This document shows positions 32,317 through 40,918 of a stretch of 64,000 nucleotides of DNA, piece by piece. Source of the DNA: JBDTVS01 sp040007095 (GTDB lineage: Bacteria; Acidobacteriota; Vicinamibacteria; Vicinamibacterales; CAVVIG01); assembly GCA_040007095.1 (NCBI GenBank), contig JBDTVS010000004.1:40149-104148 (forward strand). Reading direction: 5' to 3'. How positions within the stretch are numbered: the first letter of the stretch is position 1; every line of letters starts with the position of its first letter. The translations under genes and the position numbers were made by a program. The notes beneath the pieces were generated by a model. It was given only the letters and a program-made list of their open reading frames with translations, had not been told where the DNA came from and did no database searches.

Positions 32317-33003
32317 ATGTCGATCATGAAGCGCGTCTGCTTGTTCATCATCGCGAGCTGGCTGATCGTTGCGGGGACAGGTGTCGATCCGCTCGCCGCC
32401 CAGCGCCAACGCCGATGGGGCAATGAACCGATGCCGCGAGCCGGCGTGTGCTTTTTTAGCGACACCAACTTCCGGGGCCGGTACTTCTGCGTCGGCCCCA
32501 GGGATGACATGCCCGAGCTGCCGCGGGGCACGAATGACGAGATCTCGTCGTTTCGAGTGATCGGCAACCTCGAGGTGGATGTGTTCAGAGACGTGCGGTT
32601 CAGGGGCCCTGAGGGGCGCTTCTTCCACGATGTCCGCGATCTGCGCAGGGAAGGCTGGAACGACGCGATTTCATCGATCCGCGTCGTCAACCGATCCGTG
32701 GCGTGGGATCGAGACCGCCTGCCGGTGTGGGGGCGGGCGGGCATGCCGAGGGAGGGCGCCTGCTTTTACCGCGACGTCAATTTCGGCGGCGACTACTTCT
32801 GCGCGCCACGCGGCGCCAGCTTCGTGATGTTGCCGCCAGGGTTCGAGGACCAGATCTCATCGATCCGTCTGGTCCGCGCGGCCGGCGTGCTGATTTTCCG
32901 CGACCGTGATTTCGATGGCCGCCTCGCCCGTGTCACCTCCGACGTCAGCGACCTTCGGCGCGGCGTGTGGAACGACAGAATCGCGTCGATACGCGTGTTT
33001 TGA
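32317..33003 (+). CDS. Secreted beta/gamma-crystallin-type protein
   Basis: A 228-residue protein with a signal peptide (VCLFIIASWLIVAGTGVDPLA) followed by two tandem beta/gamma-crystallin domains with about four Greek-key units. Each half starts with ACFYRDVNFGGDYFC or VCFFSDTNFRGRYFC, then DEISSFRV or DQISSIRL, then VFRDVRFRGPEGRF or IFRDRDFDGRLARV, and ends WNDAISSIRV or WNDRIASIRV. The D/N-x-x-S-S pattern is the calcium-binding signature of microbial crystallins, so it may be a Ca-binding envelope protein; the peptidase-inhibitor I36 family has the same fold. GAGGAG overlaps the kinase stop, making translational coupling likely. Confidence 0.87.
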   Translation: MSIMKRVCLFIIASWLIVAGTGVDPLAAQRQRRWGNEPMPRAGVCFFSDTNFRGRYFCVGPRDDMPELPRGTNDEISSFRVIGNLEVDVFRDVRFRGPEGRFFHDVRDLRREGWNDAISSIRVVNRSVAWDRDRLPVWGRAGMPREGACFYRDVNFGGDYFCAPRGASFVMLPPGFEDQISSIRLVRAAGVLIFRDRDFDGRLARVTSDVSDLRRGVWNDRIASIRVF

Positions 33004-33037
33004 AACCTACGAATTGCCCTGGAGATCGGTGGTTCGT

Positions 33038-33802
33038 TCAGTCGTCGTCCCACAATCGCAGGTGCTTGAAGAGACCCAGGAAGCTTTTGAGTTTGTCCTG
33101 CAAGCCGCCGCCAGATGGGTCCTTCGAGATCGTCGGCCCCTTCACGCGGCCCTTGCGGTCCATGCTCGACAGGTTGGCGAAGACGCTCCCCACATACGCG
33201 AGCGTTTCCTTGTAGCGCCAGTTCGGTACGCGTGGGGCCACTTTTTCGATCGTGGGCCAGCGTCGGTGGTTGAGCTTTTCCGAGACCGCAATCTTTTGTG
33301 CGCGAATCAGGGTGCCGCGGCCTGCGTTGTAGCTCCCGAGCATGAATTGCTTGCGGAACTTTTTCTCCGCATCGCTCTCCCACGCGGTCCACTGCTCGTG
33401 CGCATACCAGATCCCCGCCGCGATGTTCCATTCAGGGTTGTTGATGTCGCCGAACTCTTTGTTGCGCCGTCGTGCCTCGGCGTAAGTCGGCGACATGATC
33501 TGCATGACCCCTCGCGCGCCGCTCGCGTTCACGGCGTTGGGTCTGAGGTTGCTTTCGACGATGGCTTGCGCCTTGAAGAGCTTCCAGTCGACGCTGTCGT
33601 CGAAGAAGCGTTCTGAGTACTTCTTGAAATACTCGTCGTATTTCTCGTAGCCGGAGGCAACGGGTGGCTCGTCTTTGACGGCTGCGGCCGCAACGACGCC
33701 GAGTCCCGCGAAGGCTACCATTAACAACACCAGGCACGGCGGGCGGCGAAGCCCGACCGAGGCCTTATGCCATTGACGTACTTTGGCGTCTTTTGTGAGC
33801 AA
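33038..33802 (-). CDS. Lytic transglycosylase, SLT domain
   Basis: A 254-residue secreted or membrane-anchored murein hydrolase. The hydrophobic segment VLLMVAFAGLGVVAAAAV is the signal. The SLT domain shows all three motifs: catalytic Glu in KAQAIVESNLRPNAV, GARGVMQIMSPTYAEA, and GSYNAGRGTL. It would cleave the MurNAc-GlcNAc bond to give 1,6-anhydro-MurNAc ends. The C-terminus (about 200-254) is a charged tail without a recognised domain. The next gene on the same strand is an M15-type peptidase-like protein, so both may act in cell-wall remodelling. Confidence 0.9.
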   Translation of the reverse strand: MLTKDAKVRQWHKASVGLRRPPCLVLLMVAFAGLGVVAAAAVKDEPPVASGYEKYDEYFKKYSERFFDDSVDWKLFKAQAIVESNLRPNAVNASGARGVMQIMSPTYAEARRRNKEFGDINNPEWNIAAGIWYAHEQWTAWESDAEKKFRKQFMLGSYNAGRGTLIRAQKIAVSEKLNHRRWPTIEKVAPRVPNWRYKETLAYVGSVFANLSSMDRKGRVKGPTISKDPSGGGLQDKLKSFLGLFKHLRLWDDD

Positions 33803-33847
33803 TGGTGAAAAGTAGCAGGGTTTGTGACGACACGCAACAAAAAATAG

Positions 33848-34717
33848 CTATTTTTTCTTGAATATACCGACGACGCCGCCGACACCCGACCCGACTTTCT
33901 TCACGCCCTTGAGAATGTTCTGCGGGATCTCTTTGAGCGTACAGCGCTTGAACGCGGACATGTTGGAGCCTTTGGTGATCTCTCCGATCGAGTAGTGGAC
34001 CAGGTCCTCCTCGATGCCGTAGCAGCCGCCAACGAATCCCGCTTCGATCATGAACTTCTGGGCGTCCCGCCAGTTCTGTATATCCATCGCCATGCCGGTT
34101 TCGTGGAACGATCCGCCGGGCGGCGCGACTCTCCCGACCCCGCTCAATTTCTTGAACAGGTCCCGTTGGAGCGCATTCGAGCGAAAGCCGTAGTTGATGA
34201 CGATGTGCTGCTGCTTCTTGGCAAACATCGCTGCGTCGGCCAGCAGCACCTTGTCGCGAATCGACTGACGAAGGAAGATGGTCTGGCCTTTCAAATCCTT
34301 CACATACTTGCCGTCGATCTGCACCGGCACCAGGTTCTGGTCGAGCGTTCTCGCCAGCACTTTCGGCGACAGGTAGTTGCCGGACTTGAGGTCGCGCTTG
34401 TAGTTCTCGCGCTCGAATTCCTTCTGCAGGTCGCCCGGCGCATTGTCCGGCTTGTAGACGGGAGCTTCGGGGCCGGCAGCGCCGGCCGCGGCGCCAAAGC
34501 GGGGAAGGCTAGGGACGCCGCGACGGGGCCGTTCGCCCTCACCGACACGCCCGAGGTCGTTTCGCACGTCGGTTCCCCGCACTCCCTGGGCGGAAACCGG
34601 CCAGCCAAGCACAACCACCGCGAGAACCGGCGCCAGTGGCCATGCGAGACGCCGCGGCACGCTGACTCGAGCCGTCTGGAACGACCGAGACACAGACAGG
34701 CCACTCGTCATTTGCAT
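33848..34717 (-). CDS. Secreted M15-type peptidase-like protein (DD-carboxypeptidase fold)
   Basis: A 289-residue protein. The signal peptide (LAPVLAVVVLGWPVSAQG) follows a basic N-terminus. The C-terminal half contains the zinc-peptidase pattern SFHETGMAMDI (S-x-H-x-x-G-x-A-x-D) and a later His in EDLVHYSIGE, with YGFRSNALQRDLF upstream, matching the VanY/M15 layout. It would trim peptidoglycan peptides. Residues about 70-150 are an unassigned linker. The start is either 34717 or 34711; both keep the signal peptide. It ends 45 bp before the transglycosylase start on the same strand, so the two may be co-expressed. Confidence 0.75.
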   Translation of the reverse strand: MQMTSGLSVSRSFQTARVSVPRRLAWPLAPVLAVVVLGWPVSAQGVRGTDVRNDLGRVGEGERPRRGVPSLPRFGAAAGAAGPEAPVYKPDNAPGDLQKEFERENYKRDLKSGNYLSPKVLARTLDQNLVPVQIDGKYVKDLKGQTIFLRQSIRDKVLLADAAMFAKKQQHIVINYGFRSNALQRDLFKKLSGVGRVAPPGGSFHETGMAMDIQNWRDAQKFMIEAGFVGGCYGIEEDLVHYSIGEITKGSNMSAFKRCTLKEIPQNILKGVKKVGSGVGGVVGIFKKK

Positions 34718-35102
34718 CAATTCTCTCTGACGAAACGTCTTTCTCGAGGGTGACAAAGTGTATCTCAAAACGCCACTTTGGAGCCCAAGAAGAAGCCCCC
34801 GATCGGGTCAGTTTCACCTGATCGGGTTGAGGCGCCACCGGGAACCAGGGCGCTCGGCGAGCCGCGCAGCGTGTGCGACGCCGCGTGCCCCGCGCTGGTC
34901 GTTGAATTTTTCGAATGAAAGAGCATTTCTCGTCCCATGAGACCCTAGCGCCGGGCAGTTGTTCGACCTATTCGACCCGCGCCCCGCTCTCACCGCCTCT
35001 CGGTGAATCGTTGGTGCGGCCGTGTTGTCGGGACCATCGCTGGGAGGTGTAGTGCAAGGAGGTTGCCGAAACTGTCGGCCAGTGGTGTGGGAGCGGCCAG
35101 CG
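34718..35102. other. Intergenic region, no gene recognised
   Basis: About 385 bp upstream of the M15-like gene and downstream of the FHA-cyclase gene, both on the minus strand. A short direct repeat GATCGGGT occurs at 34802 and 34820. No plausible small gene or terminator is evident. Confidence 0.5.
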
Positions 35103-36827
35103 TCAGAGGGGAGGTCCGATCACTTCAAACGCTTCGAGCCCCGATTCGCGCCCGCGCAGCGTCACGACTCCCAGCGACCGTAGCTCGAACGCCGGTCCAA
35201 TCTGCGCGCGTGTCGCCTCGGAGATGACGATCTGACCGGGCTCGGCGACCGACGCCTCGAGCCGCGCCGCCGTGTTCACGACGTCACCGAGCACCGTGAA
35301 CTCGCGGCGCTTGGGCGAGCCGATGTCGCCGGTGAGTGCCCGGCCGCTGTTGATCGCGATTCGCATCCGCAGGGTTCGTTCCGGATGTTCCGCATTGGCG
35401 CGCGCCAACTCGGCACGCATGCCGAGCGCCGCCGCTACCGCGCGCGTCGCGTGGTCCGGCTGATCGAGCGGCGCGCCGAACACCGCCAGAATGGCATCGC
35501 CGATGAACTTGTCCAGCGTCCCCTCGTACTCGAAGATCACCTCGCCCATCCGCGCGAAGAAGTCATTGAGCAGATCGCCGATCGACGTCGGCGACATCCG
35601 CTCGCACAACGTGGTGAAGCCGACGATGTCGCAGAACATCACCGTGATGTCGCGCTCCTGGGTGACGAAGCGGCCCTCGGCGCCCCCTTCGGCGTGCAGG
35701 ATCCGGTTGATGACGCTCGGCGAGTGGTACCGCTGCAGCCGCTCGCGGCGCTTCGTCTCGGCGAAGAGGAGCTGGGAGACCCGCGCCTGCTCGATCGCGA
35801 CGGCGGCATAGTTGCACAACGCCACGAACACCTCGAGATCCTCGGCCGTGAACTTCTTGCTTCGCGGGTTGTCGCAGTACAACACTCCAATCACGTCGTT
35901 CTGGTTCCAGAGCGGCGCGCACATGAACGACCGGATGCTCATGGCCTGGATGCTGCCGGAGGCATCGAGGCGGGGATCGTAGAGCGCGTCGGTGGCGAGC
36001 ATCGCCACGCGCTCGCGCATCACGCGGTTGATGATCGTGCGGCTCAGCGACACCTTCTCCGGCACCGAGCCGTCGCGGCGGCGCCACACCCGCGCGGTGA
36101 GGGGTTGATCCATCGAATCGCGCAACAGGAGGAACGCCCGCTCGGCCGGGACGGTGTCGAACAGGAGATCCACGACCCGGGCCAGCACCTGCTCGAGCGG
36201 CTGCACCGTTACCAGCGTCTTGCTGATTTCCGTCAGAAGGTTGAGGAAGCGGCCGTGTCGACGATCGCGCCCGGATCGGCGGTTGTCGCCGACGCGGACG
36301 GTATCGGTTTGGCGGCGGTCGTCGACTCGGGACCGCCGATCGACCTCGGCCGGCGTCGGCACGGTGGCGTGGGTCGTCGCTGTCGCTGTCAGCGACCCTC
36401 TGGGGACACCAGCATGAGGCGTTGACGAGGGCTCACTGACCGCGGACCCTGGCGACGCCTGCCTCTGATCGACGCGGCGCAGCAGCGTACCCGGCTCGTC
36501 GATGACGTGGTGCGCGTCCGAGAGAACTTCCCCTTCCTCGAGGTCCTGCACGAGCCTGACTTGAAGTCCCCCGAGGTAGAACGTGTCGCCCGCGGCGATC
36601 TGCCGCTCGCCGACGACCGGCGTACCGTTCAGCGTGCAACCGTGGGTGCTGCCGGCGTCGCGCAGGAACACGCGCCCGTCCGCCACGCGGACGCGCGCAT
36701 GGCGCCGAGACAGCGTTGGCGCGTTGATGACGAGGTCGCAGGCCGGGGCGCGGCCGATGAGCGTTTCACCCTCACGCAGCGGATACGCTGCAGACTTGCC
36801 GCCGTCGACGAACCATAGCGTGTACAA
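35103..36827 (-). CDS. FHA-GAF-adenylate/guanylate cyclase
   Basis: A 574-residue cytoplasmic signalling protein. An FHA phosphothreonine-binding domain covers residues 5-92 (LIGRAPACDLVI, LSRRHARV, STHGCTLNG). A basic linker leads to a GAF domain at about 195-350, and a class III cyclase domain at about 390-565. Metal-binding Asp400 (MFCDIVGFTTL) and Asp444 (KFIGDAILAVFG), purine-selecting Lys440 and Asp515 (LGDVVNTAARLE), and transition-state residues Asn518 and Arg522 are present, so it should be an active adenylate cyclase making cAMP. Its ATG lies 2 bp after the stop of a Ser/Thr kinase, a likely source of the phosphothreonine the FHA domain reads. Confidence 0.93.
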   Translation of the reverse strand: MYTLWFVDGGKSAAYPLREGETLIGRAPACDLVINAPTLSRRHARVRVADGRVFLRDAGSTHGCTLNGTPVVGERQIAAGDTFYLGGLQVRLVQDLEEGEVLSDAHHVIDEPGTLLRRVDQRQASPGSAVSEPSSTPHAGVPRGSLTATATTHATVPTPAEVDRRSRVDDRRQTDTVRVGDNRRSGRDRRHGRFLNLLTEISKTLVTVQPLEQVLARVVDLLFDTVPAERAFLLLRDSMDQPLTARVWRRRDGSVPEKVSLSRTIINRVMRERVAMLATDALYDPRLDASGSIQAMSIRSFMCAPLWNQNDVIGVLYCDNPRSKKFTAEDLEVFVALCNYAAVAIEQARVSQLLFAETKRRERLQRYHSPSVINRILHAEGGAEGRFVTQERDITVMFCDIVGFTTLCERMSPTSIGDLLNDFFARMGEVIFEYEGTLDKFIGDAILAVFGAPLDQPDHATRAVAAALGMRAELARANAEHPERTLRMRIAINSGRALTGDIGSPKRREFTVLGDVVNTAARLEASVAEPGQIVISEATRAQIGPAFELRSLGVVTLRGRESGLEAFEVIGPPL

Positions 36828-36829
36828 GC

Positions 36830-38623
36830 CTACTTGTTGTCCTTCCGGTCGACCAGGCGCTCGACGGCCCGTCCGGTTCGCTCCTCGAGTGCCCCCACGA
36901 CGCTATTGACATCGTCGCCGTCGATGCGCAGCACGATGAACGCGTCATTCGTCCGCAGCGACAGCCAGTGCCGATCGCCTTTGAAGAACCCCAGCCCGGT
37001 GTCCAGGCGGAAGACCTGTCTTGGTCCCGACGGCGTGGTCCACATCGGCTGCTTCGACTTCGAGTAGCTGAGCGAGAGCACGCTGCCAAACGGAATCGAG
37101 CTGACCACGGACTCGGAGGTTCGGTCCAGGCGGACGGTGACCGTGACGATGCCCTCGGAGAGGAGCACTTTCGCGTCGTGCTCTTTCTCTTTGTCGTTTT
37201 CCTTGACGAACGCCTTGGCCTCGAAGGCAAACGGCGGCAGGTTCGCCGCTGCCGCAGGTCGCCCGGGAGATGCACCGGCCGGCGCGCCGCTGACCGGCGC
37301 AACGTTGCGCGCGGCCAGCGCCGGCGGGGTTCCGGCTGGCGCCGCTGCCGCGGGCGGCGGCTGCGTGACGACGCCTGGCCGCTTGAGCTCGTATGCCCCG
37401 CCTGCAGGTTTGCCTGCCGGCACCGAGACCTGCCTCGACGCGGCAGCCTGGGTGCCCGGAGAGGTTGGCAGATCCACGACGCCGGCTGACGCCGGGGGTG
37501 GATCCACGGGCGCGGAGGTGCCTGGCCGCAGCGCCAGCGCCGCCAGCAACACGACAGCGATCAACGCCAGCAGCGCGCCGCCGCTCGCCAATGGGTTCGC
37601 CTTCAGGAGGGCCAACACGCTGGCGGCCGAGAGCGCGCCGGACGGCATCACGGAGCGGTCCGGCGGCGCTGCGACGCTTGGCGGTGCGATGGACGGCGCC
37701 ACAGCTGCGACGGTCGACGGTGCGATCGGCGGCGCCACAGCAGCGACCTGACGCGTCGGAGCGGGCCGAGGCGTCGGCTGGCTGCCAAGCGGCATCGTCC
37801 GCTCCATCACCGCGGAGTTCAGCGGCTCGAGCAACGCCTGACGGAATTCCTCGGCGGTTTGAAAGCGCTCAGCAGGAAGCTTCGCCAGCGCGCGCGTGAG
37901 CACCGCCTCGCACCAGTCGGGAATGTCGGCGCGATGCGCGCGGGCGGGCGTGGGCTGGTCGGACACCTGCTTCTGCACCATGCCCATGACCGTGTCGGAG
38001 CGGAACGGAAGGGCACCCGTGAGCAGACGGTAGAACACCACACCGACTGAATAGAGATCGGCGCGAGGGTCCACTTCCTGTCCCAGCACCTGCTCGGGCG
38101 CCATGTACGCCGGCGTGCCCATCATGAAGCCGTCCATGGTCGTGTGCGCGGCGCCAAGGACGCGGGCGATGCCGAAATCCATCACCTTGACATGACCCTG
38201 GTCGTTCACCATCACGTTCGCCGGCTTGAGGTCGCGATGGACAATGCCGGACCGGTGCGCGTAGTCCAGCGCGCCGAGCACTTGTGCGGCCAGATAGGCG
38301 GCCCGCTCGGGCGGCAGCGGCCCGCTGCGATGGGACAACTTCTCGAGCGTCTCGCCCCTCACATACTCCATCACCATCAGCAGGTCGGATTCCCACCGGT
38401 ACAGCTCGTAGATCGTCGCGATTTCCGGATGATTCAGCTTGGCGAGTGTCGTCGCTTCCGTACGAAAGCGCGTCACGACGTCTTGCTCGTCCAAATCGGC
38501 GCTGAAGACCTTGATCGCGACTTCGCGGTCGAGCGTCTCGTCCACCGCCTTGTACACGACACCCATACCGCCGCGCCCGAGGGTTTCGACGATTCGATAT
38601 TTGCCGAGCGTTTTTCCTACCAT
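36830..38623 (-). CDS. Transmembrane Ser/Thr protein kinase (PknB type)
   Basis: A 597-residue kinase. The N-terminal domain has GRGGMG (16-21), Lys38 (VAIKVF), HRDLKPAN near 129-136, DFG near 149 and APEQ near 171, all intact. A Pro/Ala-rich juxtamembrane segment leads to one transmembrane helix at about 345-367 (ALLALIAVVLLAALAL). The extracytoplasmic part has a Pro/Ala-rich stretch and a C-terminal beta domain of about 130 residues (PFAFEAKAFVKENDKEKEHD, TVTVRLDRTSESVVSSIPFG) that resembles a small sensor module but is not recognised. It is first in a two-gene unit with the FHA-cyclase. Confidence 0.93.
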   Translation of the reverse strand: MVGKTLGKYRIVETLGRGGMGVVYKAVDETLDREVAIKVFSADLDEQDVVTRFRTEATTLAKLNHPEIATIYELYRWESDLLMVMEYVRGETLEKLSHRSGPLPPERAAYLAAQVLGALDYAHRSGIVHRDLKPANVMVNDQGHVKVMDFGIARVLGAAHTTMDGFMMGTPAYMAPEQVLGQEVDPRADLYSVGVVFYRLLTGALPFRSDTVMGMVQKQVSDQPTPARAHRADIPDWCEAVLTRALAKLPAERFQTAEEFRQALLEPLNSAVMERTMPLGSQPTPRPAPTRQVAAVAPPIAPSTVAAVAPSIAPPSVAAPPDRSVMPSGALSAASVLALLKANPLASGGALLALIAVVLLAALALRPGTSAPVDPPPASAGVVDLPTSPGTQAAASRQVSVPAGKPAGGAYELKRPGVVTQPPPAAAAPAGTPPALAARNVAPVSGAPAGASPGRPAAAANLPPFAFEAKAFVKENDKEKEHDAKVLLSEGIVTVTVRLDRTSESVVSSIPFGSVLSLSYSKSKQPMWTTPSGPRQVFRLDTGLGFFKGDRHWLSLRTNDAFIVLRIDGDDVNSVVGALEERTGRAVERLVDRKDNK

Positions 38624-38929
38624 GATGGCCGCGCGGATACCTGGCTGAGCGTGGGTTTCACAATGTAAGCTGCGACTGCGGAGCTGTCAACGTCAACCAG
38701 ATGGGTGGCCGGGCCAGGGCGGGCATCACCGGGCTCGCCGGGTGTCCGAGCGAAACAGACGCTTTTCGCGCCGAAAGACGCAGTGCCGACTTCGCAAGAG
38801 CGCCGGCGGCCGTGATATTTTCCAGTGTCCCCGTCGATATCGGGCGCCTGGTCACAGTTCATTCAGGCAAAAGTACCCCACTGAGCGGGTGCTTTGAAGA
38901 ACACCCTCAAGTACCGATCGGAGTCACAG
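38624..38929. other. Divergent intergenic region between kinase and methyltransferase
   Basis: About 306 bp that must hold both divergent promoters. No strong palindrome, sigma-54 pattern or small gene was found. Confidence 0.5.
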
Positions 38930-39991
38930 GTGTCCGAATCAGCGAATCAGCCGCCGGCCGGGATCTCGAGAACCTCCATCTACGTCGCGGCCGCCCGCGC
39001 GGTGGGTGCGCGCGAACCGGATCCCTCCGCGCGGAATCCCGACTACCTGGCCGAGAAGCTCCTCGGCGATCGGTCGACTCTCGTCCTGGACCACCCGGCC
39101 GTCCGCGCGCTGAGCCTCGGCTACGACGACGCGATGAAAGACCTCGAAGTCGTCAACATCGTGCGGACGATGACCGTTCGCACGCGCTTCATCGATGAAG
39201 CACTGGGTCGGGCGATCGTTGGCGGCGCGACTCAAGTCGTGATTCTTGGCGCGGGGTTCGACTCCCACGCGTACCGATTGCAGGAGCTCCTGGCATCGGT
39301 CCGTGTCTTCGAGGTCGATCGCCCCGCGACGCAGGCGCTGAAGAAGCAGCGGGTGCACGACGTGCTGGGCGGGCCGCCGGCGAATCTCACCTACGTGTCG
39401 ATCGACTTCCAGCGCGAGCAGCTCCCGGACGTCTTGACCCGGCATGGGTACGATCCGGCGCAGCGGACGTTCTTCATCCTGGAAGGCGTGACGATGTATC
39501 TGCCGGAAGAAGCGGTGCGCGCCACGTTTCGGTTCGTGGCGGCGCATCCGTCAGGCAGCGGCATCGTGTTCGACTACGTCTATCGCGCAATGGTCGAGAT
39601 GATCGCCCGGATCGACATGGCCACTGTGCCAGAGGTGGCGAGGCCGTTCCTGCAACGCTTTCTGGATCTGATCAAGGACGAGCCGTGGGTCTTCGGTCTT
39701 CCTGTGGGAGGCGAGCGCGAGTTTCTGGGCGAATTCGGTCTCGAGCTCCGCGAGGCCTTCATGATCGGCGGCGAAGAATCCCTCAAACGATATCTGACCA
39801 GGGCCGACGGGACGCAGGTCGGCGCCCAGGCGCTCGCAGAAGGAATGGCTCGGATGGCTCGGATGGCCGAACGTGCACAGGCTGAAGGCCAGCAGATGCC
39901 CCCGCAGCGGACGCCGGAGCAACAGCGGCTGATGGCCTATCAGCTGGCGGAGGCGGTGGTCGCTCCACCGGGACGATCTGCGCGGGCTTGA
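38930..39991 (+). CDS. Class I SAM-dependent methyltransferase, leucine-carboxyl-methyltransferase-like (TIGR00027)
   Basis: A 353-residue methyltransferase of the family common in mycobacteria and Acidobacteria. Key features are TSIYVAAARAVGAREPDP, RTRFIDEAL, the SAM-binding glycine motif VVILGAGFDSHAYRL at about 100-115, the acidic ribose contact RVFEVDRPATQALK, and FFILEGVTMYLPEEAV. The acceptor is unknown; O-methylation of a carboxylate or polyketide-like metabolite is typical. GTG at 38930 is preferred because GGAG lies 8 bp upstream; a TTG at 38894 is the other in-frame option. It is transcribed alone. Confidence 0.88.
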   Translation: MSESANQPPAGISRTSIYVAAARAVGAREPDPSARNPDYLAEKLLGDRSTLVLDHPAVRALSLGYDDAMKDLEVVNIVRTMTVRTRFIDEALGRAIVGGATQVVILGAGFDSHAYRLQELLASVRVFEVDRPATQALKKQRVHDVLGGPPANLTYVSIDFQREQLPDVLTRHGYDPAQRTFFILEGVTMYLPEEAVRATFRFVAAHPSGSGIVFDYVYRAMVEMIARIDMATVPEVARPFLQRFLDLIKDEPWVFGLPVGGEREFLGEFGLELREAFMIGGEESLKRYLTRADGTQVGAQALAEGMARMARMAERAQAEGQQMPPQRTPEQQRLMAYQLAEAVVAPPGRSARA

Positions 39992-40091
39992 GGCTCGTCG
40001 AGTGAGGTCGTCGGGTCGTGGGTCTGTTTCATGTTAACCAGCACCCCGAGGCAGACCGGGAATGTTTTCTCGGTGATCGCTCAGGGCTCGA

Positions 40092-40910
40092 CTACCGGCC
40101 TCCTCGGAGCGGTTGATGGGCTGCGTCTTTTTCGTTTTCGAGACAGTAGTGCTCGAACAGGTCGGTATCGGGAAGCAGTTCTTCGACGACGCTGAACGTA
40201 ATCGGCTTGGTGAAAGTGTTTGGGTCGACAATGGTAATCGTCAGCTCCAGGTGGCCGTAGTCGCGCCTCAGAAAGCGCTCCTCGATGCGCATCTCCTCGC
40301 TATGCCCCGTCCCGCGTGCGTCCAGCCAGCTGAGGTCGTTGAAGCCGGTCGTGTCCACGACCAGCGTATCTCCTTCCCATCTGCCGACTGAATACCCTTG
40401 CCAAGTGCGCGACGGATCGGCAGGCAGCGTGCGTCCATCCATGAAGATCTGCCGGAAGGTCGTCTCGACCTCGTAGAGCATGACGATCAGGTTGGACGAG
40501 TGGATGATCTTGAACGGCTCCGGCAACACGTCGCCGTGGGGTACTCCGTCGGGTAGACAGTTGAGCAGGGGATTGAACGCGCCTGGCAGGCCGTGTTGGC
40601 GGGCGATTTCCGCACCCGCCGGCGTCAGCGGCCGCTCATCGGGCTTGAAATCAGCGAGGATATCCCGGAAATATCTCGAGTTGGGGGACTCTCCCAATCC
40701 GAACAAGCCGCCCGGCGCGCGAGGTTCGGCCTGGACCTGCCAGATTCCGGAAAGGTCCGGCTTGCCATTCAGGCGCGGAACCGGCCCGCTCATGTTCACC
40801 TTGCCGTCGGGCGTTCGCGGAGCCCCCGCCATCGGTTGGTTCAGCCACTGGGCTTCGGCGTTCACGCAGGCTCCGACAAGGGCGATGGCCATCCAGATGT
40901 ACGCACGCAT
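40092..40910 (-). CDS. Secreted single-domain GKPDLSGIW protein
   Basis: A 272-residue protein with a signal peptide (MAIALVGACVNAEAQ). It carries one copy of the domain found twice in the gene at 27690: RLNGKPDLSGIWQVQAEP, CLPDGVPHGDVLPEPFKIIH, VDTTGFNDLSWLDARG and HLELTITIVDPNTFTKPI. The domain is preceded by a short repeat of its own start, APRTPDGKVNMSG, which looks like a partial duplication. Function is unknown. It ends a minus-strand group with the TIGR01777 epimerase, whose stop is 8 bp upstream of this gene's start. Confidence 0.78.
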   Translation of the reverse strand: MRAYIWMAIALVGACVNAEAQWLNQPMAGAPRTPDGKVNMSGPVPRLNGKPDLSGIWQVQAEPRAPGGLFGLGESPNSRYFRDILADFKPDERPLTPAGAEIARQHGLPGAFNPLLNCLPDGVPHGDVLPEPFKIIHSSNLIVMLYEVETTFRQIFMDGRTLPADPSRTWQGYSVGRWEGDTLVVDTTGFNDLSWLDARGTGHSEEMRIEERFLRRDYGHLELTITIVDPNTFTKPITFSVVEELLPDTDLFEHYCLENEKDAAHQPLRGGR

Positions 40911-40918
40911 ACTGCTGA

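Noticed and set aside
40034..40080. CACCCCGAGG/CTCGGTGATC as a further CACCGAG palindrome
   Set aside because: Arms are too degenerate to support a separate feature.
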